Shown piece after piece: positions 43,958-51,851 of a stretch of 64,000 nucleotides of DNA. The translations under genes were made by a program, and so were the position numbers. Source of the DNA: Mycobacterium vicinigordonae (lineage in GTDB: Bacteria; Actinomycetota; Actinomycetes; Mycobacteriales; Mycobacteriaceae); NCBI RefSeq assembly GCF_013466425.1, contig NZ_CP059165.1:1488001-1552000 (forward strand). The letters run 5' to 3'. The notes beneath the pieces are model-generated. The model was not told the origin of the DNA. It saw only the letters and a list, made by a program, of their open reading frames with translations, and did not search any database. Position 1 is the first letter of the stretch; each line of letters starts with the position of its first letter.

Positions 43958-46060
43958 ATGCCGGTAGTGGCCGACTCTCTGATCGCAGACCTGGACGACG
44001 AGCAACGCGAAGCCGTTGAGGCTGCGCGCGGACCGGTGTGCGTGCTCGCGGGCGCGGGCACCGGCAAGACCCGCACCATCACCCATCGCATCGCACAGCT
44101 CGTCGCCAACGGTCACGTCGCCGCCGGGCAGGTGCTGGCGGTGACGTTCACTCAGCGCGCGGCGGGGGAGATGCGCTCGCGGCTGCGATCGTTGGATGCC
44201 AGCGCGCGGATCGGGGCCGGAGTGGGCTCGGTGCAGGCACTGACCTTTCACGCCGCAGCCCATCGTCAGCTGCGCTACTTCTGGCCGCGGGTGGTCGGCA
44301 ACACGCGGTGGGAACTGCTGGACACCAAGTTCGCCGTCGTCGCCCGGGCGGCCAGCCGGTCCCGCCTCAACGTCAGCACCGACGACGTCCGCGACCTGGC
44401 CGGCGAGATCGAGTGGGCTAAGGCGTCGCTCATCACCCCGGAGGACTACGCCGGCGCGGTGGCCGCCGCGGGCCGCGACACCCCGCTGGACGCCGAGCAA
44501 ACCGCGGCCGTCTACGCCGCCTACGAAGCGCTCAAGGTGCGCGACGAAGACGTCACGCTGCTCGATTTCGACGACCTGTTGCTGCACACTGCGGCTGCCA
44601 TTGAGAATGACGCTGCAGTGGCCGGCGAGTTCCGCGACCGGTACCGGTGTTTCGTAGTCGACGAGTACCAGGACGTCACCCCGCTGCAGCAGCGGGTGCT
44701 GACGGCCTGGTTGGGCGACCGCGACGACCTCACCGTGGTCGGTGACGCCAACCAGACCATTTACTCGTTCACCGGCGCTTCGCCACGCTTTTTGCTCGAC
44801 TTCTCGCGGCGCTACCCGGACGCCACCGTGGTCCGTCTGGAACGTGACTACCGGTCCACGCCGCAGGTCGTGTCGCTAGCTAACCAGGTGATCGCGACCG
44901 CTCGGGGTCGGGTGGCAGGCAGCAAGCTGCAGCTCACCGGCCAGCGCCCACCCGGCCCGGTCCCCAGCTTCCGGGAGCATCCTGACGAGGCCACCGAGGC
45001 CGCGGCGGTCGCCTCGTCGATTGCGCGGCTCATCGAATCCGGTACTGCGCCTTCGGAAATCGCGATTCTGTACCGGGTTAACGCCCAGTCAGAGGTCTAC
45101 GAGGAGGCGTTGACCGAGGCTGGCATCGACTACCAGGTGCGCGGCGGTGAGGGGTTTTTCAACCGTCAGGAGATCAAGCAGGCCTTGCTGGCGCTGCACC
45201 GCGCGGCAGAGCGGGGCTCCGAATCAGGCCCGGTCCGCGACGTCGTGCGCGCCGTCCTGGAACCGTTGGGGCTAACCGTGACCGAGCCGACCGGCACCCG
45301 CGCCCGCGAGCGCTGGCAGGCGCTGGGAGCGCTGGCCCAGTTGGTCGACGACGAGCTCGTCCAGCGTCCGGATCTGGAGCTGCCCGGCCTGGTAGCCGAG
45401 TTGCGAACCCGCGCCGACGCCCGCCATCCACCGGTGGTGCAGGGCGTCACCCTGGCCTCGTTGCATGCGGCGAAGGGCCTGGAATGGGATGCGGTGTTCC
45501 TGGTGGGCCTGGCCGACGGCACCCTGCCCATCTCGCACGCACTCGCGCGCGGCCCCGAAAGCGAACCCGTCGAGGAAGAGCGCCGGTTGCTCTACGTCGG
45601 AATTACGAGGGCCCGAGTGCATCTGGCGCTCAGCTGGGCGCTGGCGCGGACGCAGGGCGGCCGGCAAAGCCGCAAGCTGTCACGGTTCCTCAACGGCATC
45701 GCTCCCGATACACGCGCCGACCCCGCTCCGGCGAAGTCGCGGCGTAGCCGCACCCCGTTACGCTGCCGGATCTGCAACGAAGAGTTGAGCACACCCGCCG
45801 CGATCATGCTGCGGCGGTGTACGACGTGCGCGGGTGACGTCGACGAGGACCTGCTACTCAAGCTGAAGGCGTGGCGACTCGAGATGGCCAAGGAACACAA
45901 GGTTCCGCCCTACATCGTGTTCAGCGACAACACGTTGGTCGCGATCGCCGAGATGCTTCCAGCCGACGAAGCGGGGCTGATCGCTATCCCGGGCATCGGC
46001 GCCTCCAAGCTCGCCCAATATGGACCCGACGTGCTCGAGTTGGTACGCCAGGCCCGCTGA
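43958..46060 (+). CDS. uvrD2: ATP-dependent DNA helicase UvrD2
   Basis: A 700-residue superfamily 1A helicase. Walker [11 protein letters not shown] near residue 30, [28 protein letters not shown] and [11 protein letters not shown]. The C-terminal part has a tetracysteine zinc motif (CRIC ... CTTC, about 600-625) and an HRDC domain (about residues 625-700), the two additions that define mycobacterial UvrD2. I chose ATG 43958, which gives the same length as the M. tuberculosis protein; an ATG at 43949 is also in frame. Confidence 0.95.
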   Translation: MPVVADSLIADLDDEQREAVEAARGPVCVLAGAGTGKTRTITHRIAQLVANGHVAAGQVLAVTFTQRAAGEMRSRLRSLDASARIGAGVGSVQALTFHAAAHRQLRYFWPRVVGNTRWELLDTKFAVVARAASRSRLNVSTDDVRDLAGEIEWAKASLITPEDYAGAVAAAGRDTPLDAEQTAAVYAAYEALKVRDEDVTLLDFDDLLLHTAAAIENDAAVAGEFRDRYRCFVVDEYQDVTPLQQRVLTAWLGDRDDLTVVGDANQTIYSFTGASPRFLLDFSRRYPDATVVRLERDYRSTPQVVSLANQVIATARGRVAGSKLQLTGQRPPGPVPSFREHPDEATEAAAVASSIARLIESGTAPSEIAILYRVNAQSEVYEEALTEAGIDYQVRGGEGFFNRQEIKQALLALHRAAERGSESGPVRDVVRAVLEPLGLTVTEPTGTRARERWQALGALAQLVDDELVQRPDLELPGLVAELRTRADARHPPVVQGVTLASLHAAKGLEWDAVFLVGLADGTLPISHALARGPESEPVEEERRLLYVGITRARVHLALSWALARTQGGRQSRKLSRFLNGIAPDTRADPAPAKSRRSRTPLRCRICNEELSTPAAIMLRRCTTCAGDVDEDLLLKLKAWRLEMAKEHKVPPYIVFSDNTLVAIAEMLPADEAGLIAIPGIGASKLAQYGPDVLELVRQAR

Positions 46061-46080
46061 CAACCAAACCCGCAGGTCAG

Positions 46081-46118
46081 AAAATCGGTTGGCAGCGCAG
46101 GCCACGACCCATTACGCT
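46081..46118 (+). promoter_or_regulatory. candidate whiB7 promoter
   Basis: AAAAT (46081-46085) just upstream of TTGGCA (46089-46094), 18 nt, then TACGCT (46113-46118). The AT-rich block immediately before -35 is the recognised position for WhiB7 binding through its AT-hook, allowing autoactivation. A transcript from here would carry a leader of about 340 nt before whiB7. Confidence 0.5.
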
Positions 46119-46172
46119 CAATTGCTGGTTCACCGAGACATGAGACGAGACATGAGAAGGGGGGTGGCCACA

Positions 46173-46328
46173 ATGATCAACAACCTCGTATCTGGCGCTG
46201 CAGTGGCTACCCGCAGCCCCCATTGGGGCACTGCCCATGCCGCCGCCGCGCCGGCGGCCGCGGCCAAGCGCCGTGTCGCCGCCGCGACTGAAGCGTCCGT
46301 GGATCGGGGCTATCGCACAACGAGCTGA
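46173..46328 (+). CDS. upstream ORF (leader peptide) of whiB7, 51 aa
   Basis: ATG 46173 is preceded by AAGGGGGG about 9 nt upstream, a strong ribosome site. The 51-residue Ala/Arg-rich product (MINNLVSGAAVATRS at the N-terminus) ends 18 bases before an intrinsic terminator. In mycobacteria, whiB7 expression is induced by ribosome-targeting antibiotics through a uORF and an attenuator; this layout fits that model. The peptide itself may have no function beyond ribosome sensing. Confidence 0.7.
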   Translation: MINNLVSGAAVATRSPHWGTAHAAAAPAAAAKRRVAAATEASVDRGYRTTS

Positions 46329-46346
46329 GCAGCCCAGTTACGCCAA

Positions 46347-46391
46347 ATGGCCACGGACCCGAAGTCACCAGGATCCGTGGCCATAGTTTTT
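46347..46391 (+). terminator. intrinsic terminator / attenuator in whiB7 leader
   Basis: Perfect 11-bp stem, ATGGCCACGGA (46347-46357) with its complement at 46374-46384, a 16-nt loop, then AGTTTTT. This is a textbook Rho-independent terminator inside the leader, between the uORF and whiB7. A second short hairpin follows at 46392 (GGGAAG-ACAG-CTTCCC). Confidence 0.85.
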
Positions 46392-46407
46392 GGGAAGACA
46401 GCTTCCC
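46392..46407 (+). promoter_or_regulatory. second leader hairpin after the attenuator
   Basis: GGGAAG-ACAG-CTTCCC, a perfect 6-4-6 stem-loop starting at the base after the U-tract. It may compete with, or stabilise, alternative folds of the leader. Confidence 0.5.
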
Positions 46408-46462
46408 GACCTGGTCCGGATCACCGAAAGCAGCCAACCGACCAGGAAAAGGTGAACAAGCA

Positions 46463-46726
46463 ATGTCGACCACGCCAGTCCCTAGACAGACGCGGCCGGT
46501 CCTGCCATGCCACGCCGACGATCCCGACCTGTGGTTCGCCGAAACCCCGGGCGACTTGGAACGCGCCAAGATCCTGTGCGCCGACTGTCCGGTCCGGCAG
46601 CAGTGCCTGGCCGCAGCGCTCGATCGGGCAGAACCCTGGGGGGTGTGGGGCGGTGAGATCTTCGAGCGGGGCTCGATCGTCAGCCGCAAGCGTCCGCGAG
46701 GACGCCCGCGCAAGCAGGCCGCCTGA
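46463..46726 (+). CDS. whiB7: WhiB7, antibiotic-responsive transcriptional activator
   Basis: An 87-residue WhiB protein with four cluster cysteines (LPCHADD, ILCADCPVRQQC), the GVWGGE turn, and a C-terminal AT-hook RGRPRK that distinguishes WhiB7 from other WhiB proteins. It binds SigA and switches on intrinsic drug resistance genes. ATG 46463 follows AGGAAAAGG. It is convergent with the ABC1-kinase gene. Confidence 0.97.
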   Translation: MSTTPVPRQTRPVLPCHADDPDLWFAETPGDLERAKILCADCPVRQQCLAAALDRAEPWGVWGGEIFERGSIVSRKRPRGRPRKQAA

Positions 46727-46754
46727 ATGCCGGCATCGCCGTCGCGCGGGACAG

Positions 46755-48083
46755 TCAGACGGCGGCAGTATCCGGCTCGGCGAAGCCGGGAATCAGCTCC
46801 TCCGAGAGGGCCTTGATGGGAACGGTTGCGTCCAGTTGGCACAAGATCGCGGCCACCGATGCGATCACCCGCATCGGGATGGCCAGCTTGGGGGGTAGGT
46901 CCATCTGCCGAACCGTCTTGATCTGCGCCACCGAACGGTCGAATTGGCTGACCGTCATTCGCTGCAGCCATTTGCGGGTGTAGTGGAACTCCTCCACCTC
47001 GATGGGTTCGACGTATTGGCGCAGCATCTCGTCGATCTCACGCACCGACACCTGCTGGCCCGGCTGGATGAACCCGACCTTCTCCATCGTCGGCAGCAGC
47101 AGGTCGTAGTTCTTGTCGCGGGCTAACCGAATGGTCATCCCGAGCTCGATTGGGTACCCCCCGGGCATGGGCGCCACGGCACCGAAGTCGATGACGCCCA
47201 TCCGCCCGTCGGGCAGCAGCAGGAAGTTCCCCGGGTGGGCGTCACCGTGCAGCATCTCCAGCCTGCGCGGCGCGTCGAAGGTGAGCTCGAGCAGCCGGAC
47301 GCCGATCAGGTCGCGCTGTTCCTTGGTGCCACTGCGGATGATCTCGGCCATGTGAGTGCCGTCGATCCACTCCTGGATGACCACCTTCGGTGCGCTGGCG
47401 ACCACGTGTGGCACCGAGAAGTGCGGGTGGCCTTCGTAAGCCTTGGCGAATGCGCGCTGGTTGTTGGCTTCCAGCCGGTAGTCCAGCTCCATTTCAGTGC
47501 GTTCGAACAGCTCGTCCACCACGCCCTGCACGTCGGCGCCCGGCGCGAGCTGCTTGAACAGACCAACCATGCGCTGCATCGTCTTCAGGTCGGCGCGCAG
47601 CGCCTCGTCGGCGCCCGGGTACTGGATCTTGACGGCGACTTCGCGGCCGTCGGACCAGACCGCCTTATGTACTTGGCCGATGCTGGCCGAGGCGACCGGG
47701 GTGTCGTTGAACTCGCTGAACCGGTCCCGCCACTTGGTGCCGAGCTGAGCGTCCAGCACCCGGTGCACCTTGGCGGCGGGCAGAGGCGGCGCGTCCTTCT
47801 GCAGCTTGGTCAGCGCCTCCCGATACGGCTCGGTGAACTGCTCGGGGATGGCGGCTTCCATTACCGACAGCGCCTGGCCGACCTTCATCGCGCCGCCCTT
47901 GAGCTCGCCGAGCACAGTGAACAGCTGGTGGGCCGCCTTCTCCATCAACTCGGTGTTGACTTCGTCCCTGGACTTGCCGGTCAGTCGCTTGCCGAAGCCG
48001 AGAGCAGCCCGACCGGCCATACCAACCGGCAGGCTGGCGAGCTTTGCATTGCGGGCCGCGCGGCCGCGCTTTATTTCTGACAC
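46755..48083 (-). CDS. ABC1/UbiB-family atypical kinase-like protein (Rv3197-like)
   Basis: A 442-residue member of the ABC1/ADCK/UbiB family. It has the family-defining KxGQ motif (MKVGQALS near residue 66), ASIGQVH, a VAVKIQYPG lysine strand, catalytic LHGDAHPGNF and metal-binding VIDFGAV. UbiB-type proteins are atypical ATPases linked to quinone or lipid homeostasis. Rv3197 is reported, as I recall, to be a whiB7-regulon ATPase implicated in macrolide tolerance. GTG 48083. Confidence 0.88.
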   Translation of the reverse strand: MSEIKRGRAARNAKLASLPVGMAGRAALGFGKRLTGKSRDEVNTELMEKAAHQLFTVLGELKGGAMKVGQALSVMEAAIPEQFTEPYREALTKLQKDAPPLPAAKVHRVLDAQLGTKWRDRFSEFNDTPVASASIGQVHKAVWSDGREVAVKIQYPGADEALRADLKTMQRMVGLFKQLAPGADVQGVVDELFERTEMELDYRLEANNQRAFAKAYEGHPHFSVPHVVASAPKVVIQEWIDGTHMAEIIRSGTKEQRDLIGVRLLELTFDAPRRLEMLHGDAHPGNFLLLPDGRMGVIDFGAVAPMPGGYPIELGMTIRLARDKNYDLLLPTMEKVGFIQPGQQVSVREIDEMLRQYVEPIEVEEFHYTRKWLQRMTVSQFDRSVAQIKTVRQMDLPPKLAIPMRVIASVAAILCQLDATVPIKALSEELIPGFAEPDTAAV

Positions 48084-48237
48084 CTATCCATCATCCATGA
48101 CGTCCAGCGCAATGGGCGCATTGATCCCACATCGTTCGCGTTGGTTCAGCTGCGGTTGCCGAGCAATATGTAGTCTCTTCGGGTCGCAATCGAGTGACGC
48201 ATACTCACCACACCCGCCGAAGGGGACCGCAACCGCC

Positions 48238-48411
48238 ATGGCAGCACGACAGACCCAGCACGACGCCGCCGACGCTCTGTTCCGGGCGATCATCGAAACC
48301 CTGGACAAGCACCGCAACGAGCGCACTCTGACCGAGCACGTGCTGGACACCCTCGGCCGGGCCTACGCATCGATATCGACGAGCGTTCCCGAGCAGGGCC
48401 GGCTGGGCTGA
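48238..48411 (+). CDS. conserved small protein (57 aa, Rv3196A-like position)
   Basis: A 57-residue mostly helical acidic-basic protein (DAADALFRAIIETLDKHRN), from ATG 48238 with AAGGGG 12 nt upstream. It is divergent from the ABC1-kinase gene and convergent with the cyclodehydratase-like gene. Its position corresponds to the small gene Rv3196A, but I cannot assign a function. Confidence 0.6.
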   Translation: MAARQTQHDAADALFRAIIETLDKHRNERTLTEHVLDTLGRAYASISTSVPEQGRLG

Positions 48412-48425
48412 CCCCCTCCGGTAAT

Positions 48426-49253
48426 TCAGCACGCACACAACGGGTGCCGCGTCCACTGCCGCGCCACGATCGCGCTGGAGTTCAGGTCGAACTCCAGCGT
48501 GGCATTGAGCGACGACGGGGGAGTGGCTTGCCGGCCGCGCACCGCGGCGATCACCTGATTGACCTGGCCCAGTGCCAGCGCTGCCGTCGCCAGCAGGGTC
48601 GCGCGGTCGGCCACGCCGACGGTGTCGCGTAGCTGGGCGGCGATGGCGGGCCATGCCGCGTCGCGGTCGCGGCGGTGCAGGTCGGCACACGCCAAACAGC
48701 TGGTCACCCCAGGTATCACGAGCGGCCCGACCAGCCCGGTGCCGTCACGCACCCGGACCGGCAGATGCGGGACACCGGAACTGTGCAGATCGCGCACGAT
48801 GCGCGGGTCGGCCACCAGGTAGTCAGCCAGCACTACCAGGTCGACCGTGGCGGCGGACACCGCGGCGTGCGGTTGACTGCTCTGCCCGATCCGCACGCCC
48901 GAACTGCGCAGCGCCGACACCAGCAGATCCGACAGCGGCCCTCGTCCGTGCACCCGGATCGAGGCGGCCCGACCCGTGGTGGTGCCGGGCTCACGGGTCG
49001 CGACACCATGGCTGACCAGCTGTTGCAGCAGTTCGGTCAGGTCCTCGCCGTTGGTCCGCCGATGCAACTCGGTCAGTGGTACCGGTGAGCGCATCGCCCG
49101 CAGTAGCGCGGCCAAACCGCTGGTGGTCAGCCCGCCCGGAGGTCGGATCAGCACGGCCCGGCGAGGATCCCAGCCGACCTGCACCGCACCGTCGGGTCGT
49201 AACAGCACCGGCATCGCCGGGTCCAGGCAATACAGGGAAGCGGGCCGTGCCAT
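48426..49253 (-). CDS. ThiF-like / TOMM cyclodehydratase-related protein (Rv3196-like)
   Basis: A 275-residue protein. It contains a CLACADLHRRDRDAAWP block near residue 185 that is characteristic of the E1-like, leader-peptide-binding partner of azole-peptide (TOMM) cyclodehydratases, preceded by a Rossmann-like part (VDLVVLADYLVADP). No YcaO cyclase, precursor peptide or dehydrogenase is visible nearby, so if the relationship is right it is an orphan. ATG 49253; the frame is open upstream but overlaps the DUF2342 gene there. Confidence 0.7.
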   Translation of the reverse strand: MARPASLYCLDPAMPVLLRPDGAVQVGWDPRRAVLIRPPGGLTTSGLAALLRAMRSPVPLTELHRRTNGEDLTELLQQLVSHGVATREPGTTTGRAASIRVHGRGPLSDLLVSALRSSGVRIGQSSQPHAAVSAATVDLVVLADYLVADPRIVRDLHSSGVPHLPVRVRDGTGLVGPLVIPGVTSCLACADLHRRDRDAAWPAIAAQLRDTVGVADRATLLATAALALGQVNQVIAAVRGRQATPPSSLNATLEFDLNSSAIVARQWTRHPLCAC

Positions 49254-49290
49254 GACGTGCCACGGTGCCACGACTGCGGCGAGGGCGTCC

Positions 49291-50664
49291 TCAGTTATCC
49301 ACAGCGCCGGGGTCGTCGTTGCCGCGGTTTTCGCGGCCCAATTCGGCCTCCAGGTCCGAGAGCGCGGCGTCGATCCCGCTGGTGTCGCCGCCGATTGCCC
49401 CATCGATGAACGCTGCCGGGTCGTCCAGGTCCTCGGCGCTGGGCAGCAGGTCCGGGTGTTGCCACACCGCGTCGCGGGCGTCCATTCCCACGGCCTGCTC
49501 CAGCCGGGTCCACAGTGCCGCAGCTTCGCGCAGCTTGCGGGGCCGCAGTTCCAGGCCGACGAGGGTGGCGAAGGTTTGTTCGGCGGGACCGCCGCTGGCC
49601 CGACGGCGCCGCAGCGTCTCGCTGAGTGCCGCTTCGCCCGGCAGCCGCTCACCCAGGGCGGCGGTCACCACCGTCTGTACCCAACCTTCGATCAGCGCGA
49701 GCAGGGTTTCCAGCCGCTCCAACGCCTGCGTTTGCGCCGGGGTGGCCTTGGGTTCGAACACGCCCTGGCTGAGCAGTTGTTCCATGGCGGCGGGGTCGGC
49801 CAGCGTCGCGGGATTGAAATCCCGGGCCAGCTCTTCGATGCCGGTCATGTCGATCTGCATTCCCGCTGCGTAGGCCTCGACGGCCCCCAGCAGTTGGGTG
49901 GGTAGCCACGGAACGTGGCTGAACAGCCGGTGGTGGGCGGCTTCACGGGCGGCCAGGAACGTCATGATCTCGCTGCGTGGCTGTTCGAGCCCGGACGCAA
50001 ATGCCTCCACGGCCTCCGGCAGGATCGCGGCCACGCCCTTGGGACCCAGCGGTAGACCGATGTCGGTCGAGGTCAGCACCTCCTTGGACAGCCGACCCAG
50101 CGCCTGGCCCAGCTGCGACCCGAACGCGACGCCGCCCATCTGGGACATCATCTGCATCAGCGGCCCAGCCATGCCCTTGGCTTCCTCGGGCAGCGCGGAC
50201 ACCCACACCGAGGAGATCTGCTGGGCCATCGGATCGCACAGCCGCTTCCAGGTGCCGATCGTGTTGTCCACCCAGTCGGTGGGGCTCCAGCCCGTCGCCC
50301 TGGTGGTGCCGGCCGGCAGCGCAGTGGCCCCGTTCAGCCAAGTCTCCGCCAGATGCACCGCGTCGGAGATCGCCGAGTTGGTGGTGGCCGGGATGGGTGC
50401 GACGAAGCCGATCGAACTGGATGCGACCTGGCGGGCCAGGTCGTAGTTGACCGGGCCGGCGTTCGAACCGGCGGCACCCGACGCCATCGCGTTGCCGACG
50501 CCGCCGAACATCTCGCCCAGGCGGGTGAACAACTGGCCGAGGTTGGCCATGTCGAACTCGCCGCCGAAGCCGAACGGGTTGGCGCCGGACTCGGGGTCGT
50601 TCTCGCGCCGCTTGTCGCGATCGGGGTCGTCTCCGGCGTTGAAGCCGAAGGGCAGGTCAGCCAT
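49291..50664 (-). CDS. DUF2342 zinc-dependent metalloprotease-like protein (Rv3195-like)
   Basis: A 457-residue protein of the actinobacterial DUF2342 family. The potential metal-binding block is REAAHHRLFSHVPW near residue 250, and a Gly/Asn/Asp-rich N-terminus precedes it (GFNAGDDPDRDK). Annotated in family records as a zinc-dependent metalloprotease or hydrolase; activity is unproven. I chose ATG 50664 (MADLPFGF) over 50682. It is followed by the cyclodehydratase-like gene after 37 bases. Confidence 0.82.
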   Translation of the reverse strand: MADLPFGFNAGDDPDRDKRRENDPESGANPFGFGGEFDMANLGQLFTRLGEMFGGVGNAMASGAAGSNAGPVNYDLARQVASSSIGFVAPIPATTNSAISDAVHLAETWLNGATALPAGTTRATGWSPTDWVDNTIGTWKRLCDPMAQQISSVWVSALPEEAKGMAGPLMQMMSQMGGVAFGSQLGQALGRLSKEVLTSTDIGLPLGPKGVAAILPEAVEAFASGLEQPRSEIMTFLAAREAAHHRLFSHVPWLPTQLLGAVEAYAAGMQIDMTGIEELARDFNPATLADPAAMEQLLSQGVFEPKATPAQTQALERLETLLALIEGWVQTVVTAALGERLPGEAALSETLRRRRASGGPAEQTFATLVGLELRPRKLREAAALWTRLEQAVGMDARDAVWQHPDLLPSAEDLDDPAAFIDGAIGGDTSGIDAALSDLEAELGRENRGNDDPGAVDN

Positions 50665-50760
50665 GACGTCAACGGTACTCACCGCGCAGCGGGAAAGTGC
50701 ACTGCACCGTCACGCTCGTAGCTGAACGGTGTGCCGCCCCCGCCGGTTAGTGTGTTCGGC

Positions 50761-51783
50761 GTGAACAGGCGGATTTTGACCTTGGTGGTCGCGCTCGTCC
50801 CGATCGTGGTGTTCGGCGTTCTGCTGGCGGTGGCCAAGGTGCCGTTTGTGTCGTTGGGGCCGGGTCCCACGTTCGACACCCTCGGCGAGGTCGACGGCAG
50901 TCAAGTGGTCCACATTGAGGGCACACAAACTCACCCGACGACGGGCCACCTCAATATGACGACGGTGTCCCAGCGTGACGATCTGACCTTGGGCGCAGCC
51001 ATCGGCCTGTGGATTTCAGGCCAGGAACAGCTGGTGCCGCGGGACCTGATTTACCCACCGGGTAAGTCGCGCGACGAGGTCGACAAGGCCAACGACGCCG
51101 ACTTCAAGAACTCCGAGGACAGCGCCGAGTATGCCGCCCTGGGATACCTGAAATATCCCGAGGCGGTGACGGTTGCGACGGTCAGCGACGGCGGCCCGTC
51201 GGTGGGCAAGCTCAAGCCCGGCGACGCGATCGACGCGGTCAATCGGACACCGGTGGCCAACGTCGAACAGTTCACCGGCATCTTGAAGAACACCAAACCC
51301 GGCCAGGTGGTGACGATCGATTACCGCCGCAAGAACGAGCCGCCCGGCGTCGCTGAGATCACCCTGGGCAGCAACAAGGATCGCGACTACGGGTTCTTGG
51401 GCGTCGCCGTGCTGGACGCGCCGTGGGCGCCGTTCACCGTGCAGTTCAACCTGGCCAATATCGGCGGTCCGTCGGCCGGTTTGATGTTCAGTCTGGCTGT
51501 CGTCGACAAACTCACCACCGGCGATCTGGCTGGCTCCACGTTCGTCGCGGGCACCGGCACTATCAGCATCGATGGCAAAGTCGGGCCGATCGGCGGAATC
51601 ACGCACAAGATGGCCGCGGCCCGCGCCGCCGGGGCGACCGTGTTTCTGGTGCCGGCGAAAAACTGCTACGAAGCGGTCTCCGACGTTCCGTCCGGGCTGA
51701 AGCTGGTGAAGGTCGAGACGCTCGGCTCGGCGGTGGACGCTTTGCACGCGATGACCTCGGGGGCGGCCACCCCGAGTTGCTGA
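50761..51783 (+). CDS. PDZ and Lon-type (S16) protease domain membrane protein (Rv3194c-like)
   Basis: A 340-residue protein. It has one N-terminal span, a PDZ domain (about residues 120-205), and a C-terminal Lon-like S16 peptidase domain with catalytic Ser in GGPSAGLMFSL and Lys in ITHKMAAARAAG, preceding a short end. There is no ATPase domain. It is likely an extracytoplasmic serine-lysine protease. GTG 50761 gives the same length as the M. tuberculosis protein. Divergent from the DUF2342 gene. Confidence 0.9.
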   Translation: MNRRILTLVVALVPIVVFGVLLAVAKVPFVSLGPGPTFDTLGEVDGSQVVHIEGTQTHPTTGHLNMTTVSQRDDLTLGAAIGLWISGQEQLVPRDLIYPPGKSRDEVDKANDADFKNSEDSAEYAALGYLKYPEAVTVATVSDGGPSVGKLKPGDAIDAVNRTPVANVEQFTGILKNTKPGQVVTIDYRRKNEPPGVAEITLGSNKDRDYGFLGVAVLDAPWAPFTVQFNLANIGGPSAGLMFSLAVVDKLTTGDLAGSTFVAGTGTISIDGKVGPIGGITHKMAAARAAGATVFLVPAKNCYEAVSDVPSGLKLVKVETLGSAVDALHAMTSGAATPSC

Positions 51784-51851
51784 CTCCGACCCCGGGTCGC
51801 GTGATGCGTACAGTTGTGACCGTCGGGGAAACAGAGCAGGGAGCGTAGCCA

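Noticed and set aside
49254..49652. Upstream extension of the cyclodehydratase-like protein
   Set aside because: It overlaps the DUF2342 gene in the same direction, has Cys/Pro/Arg-rich shadow composition, and the ATG at 49253 gives a sensible length.
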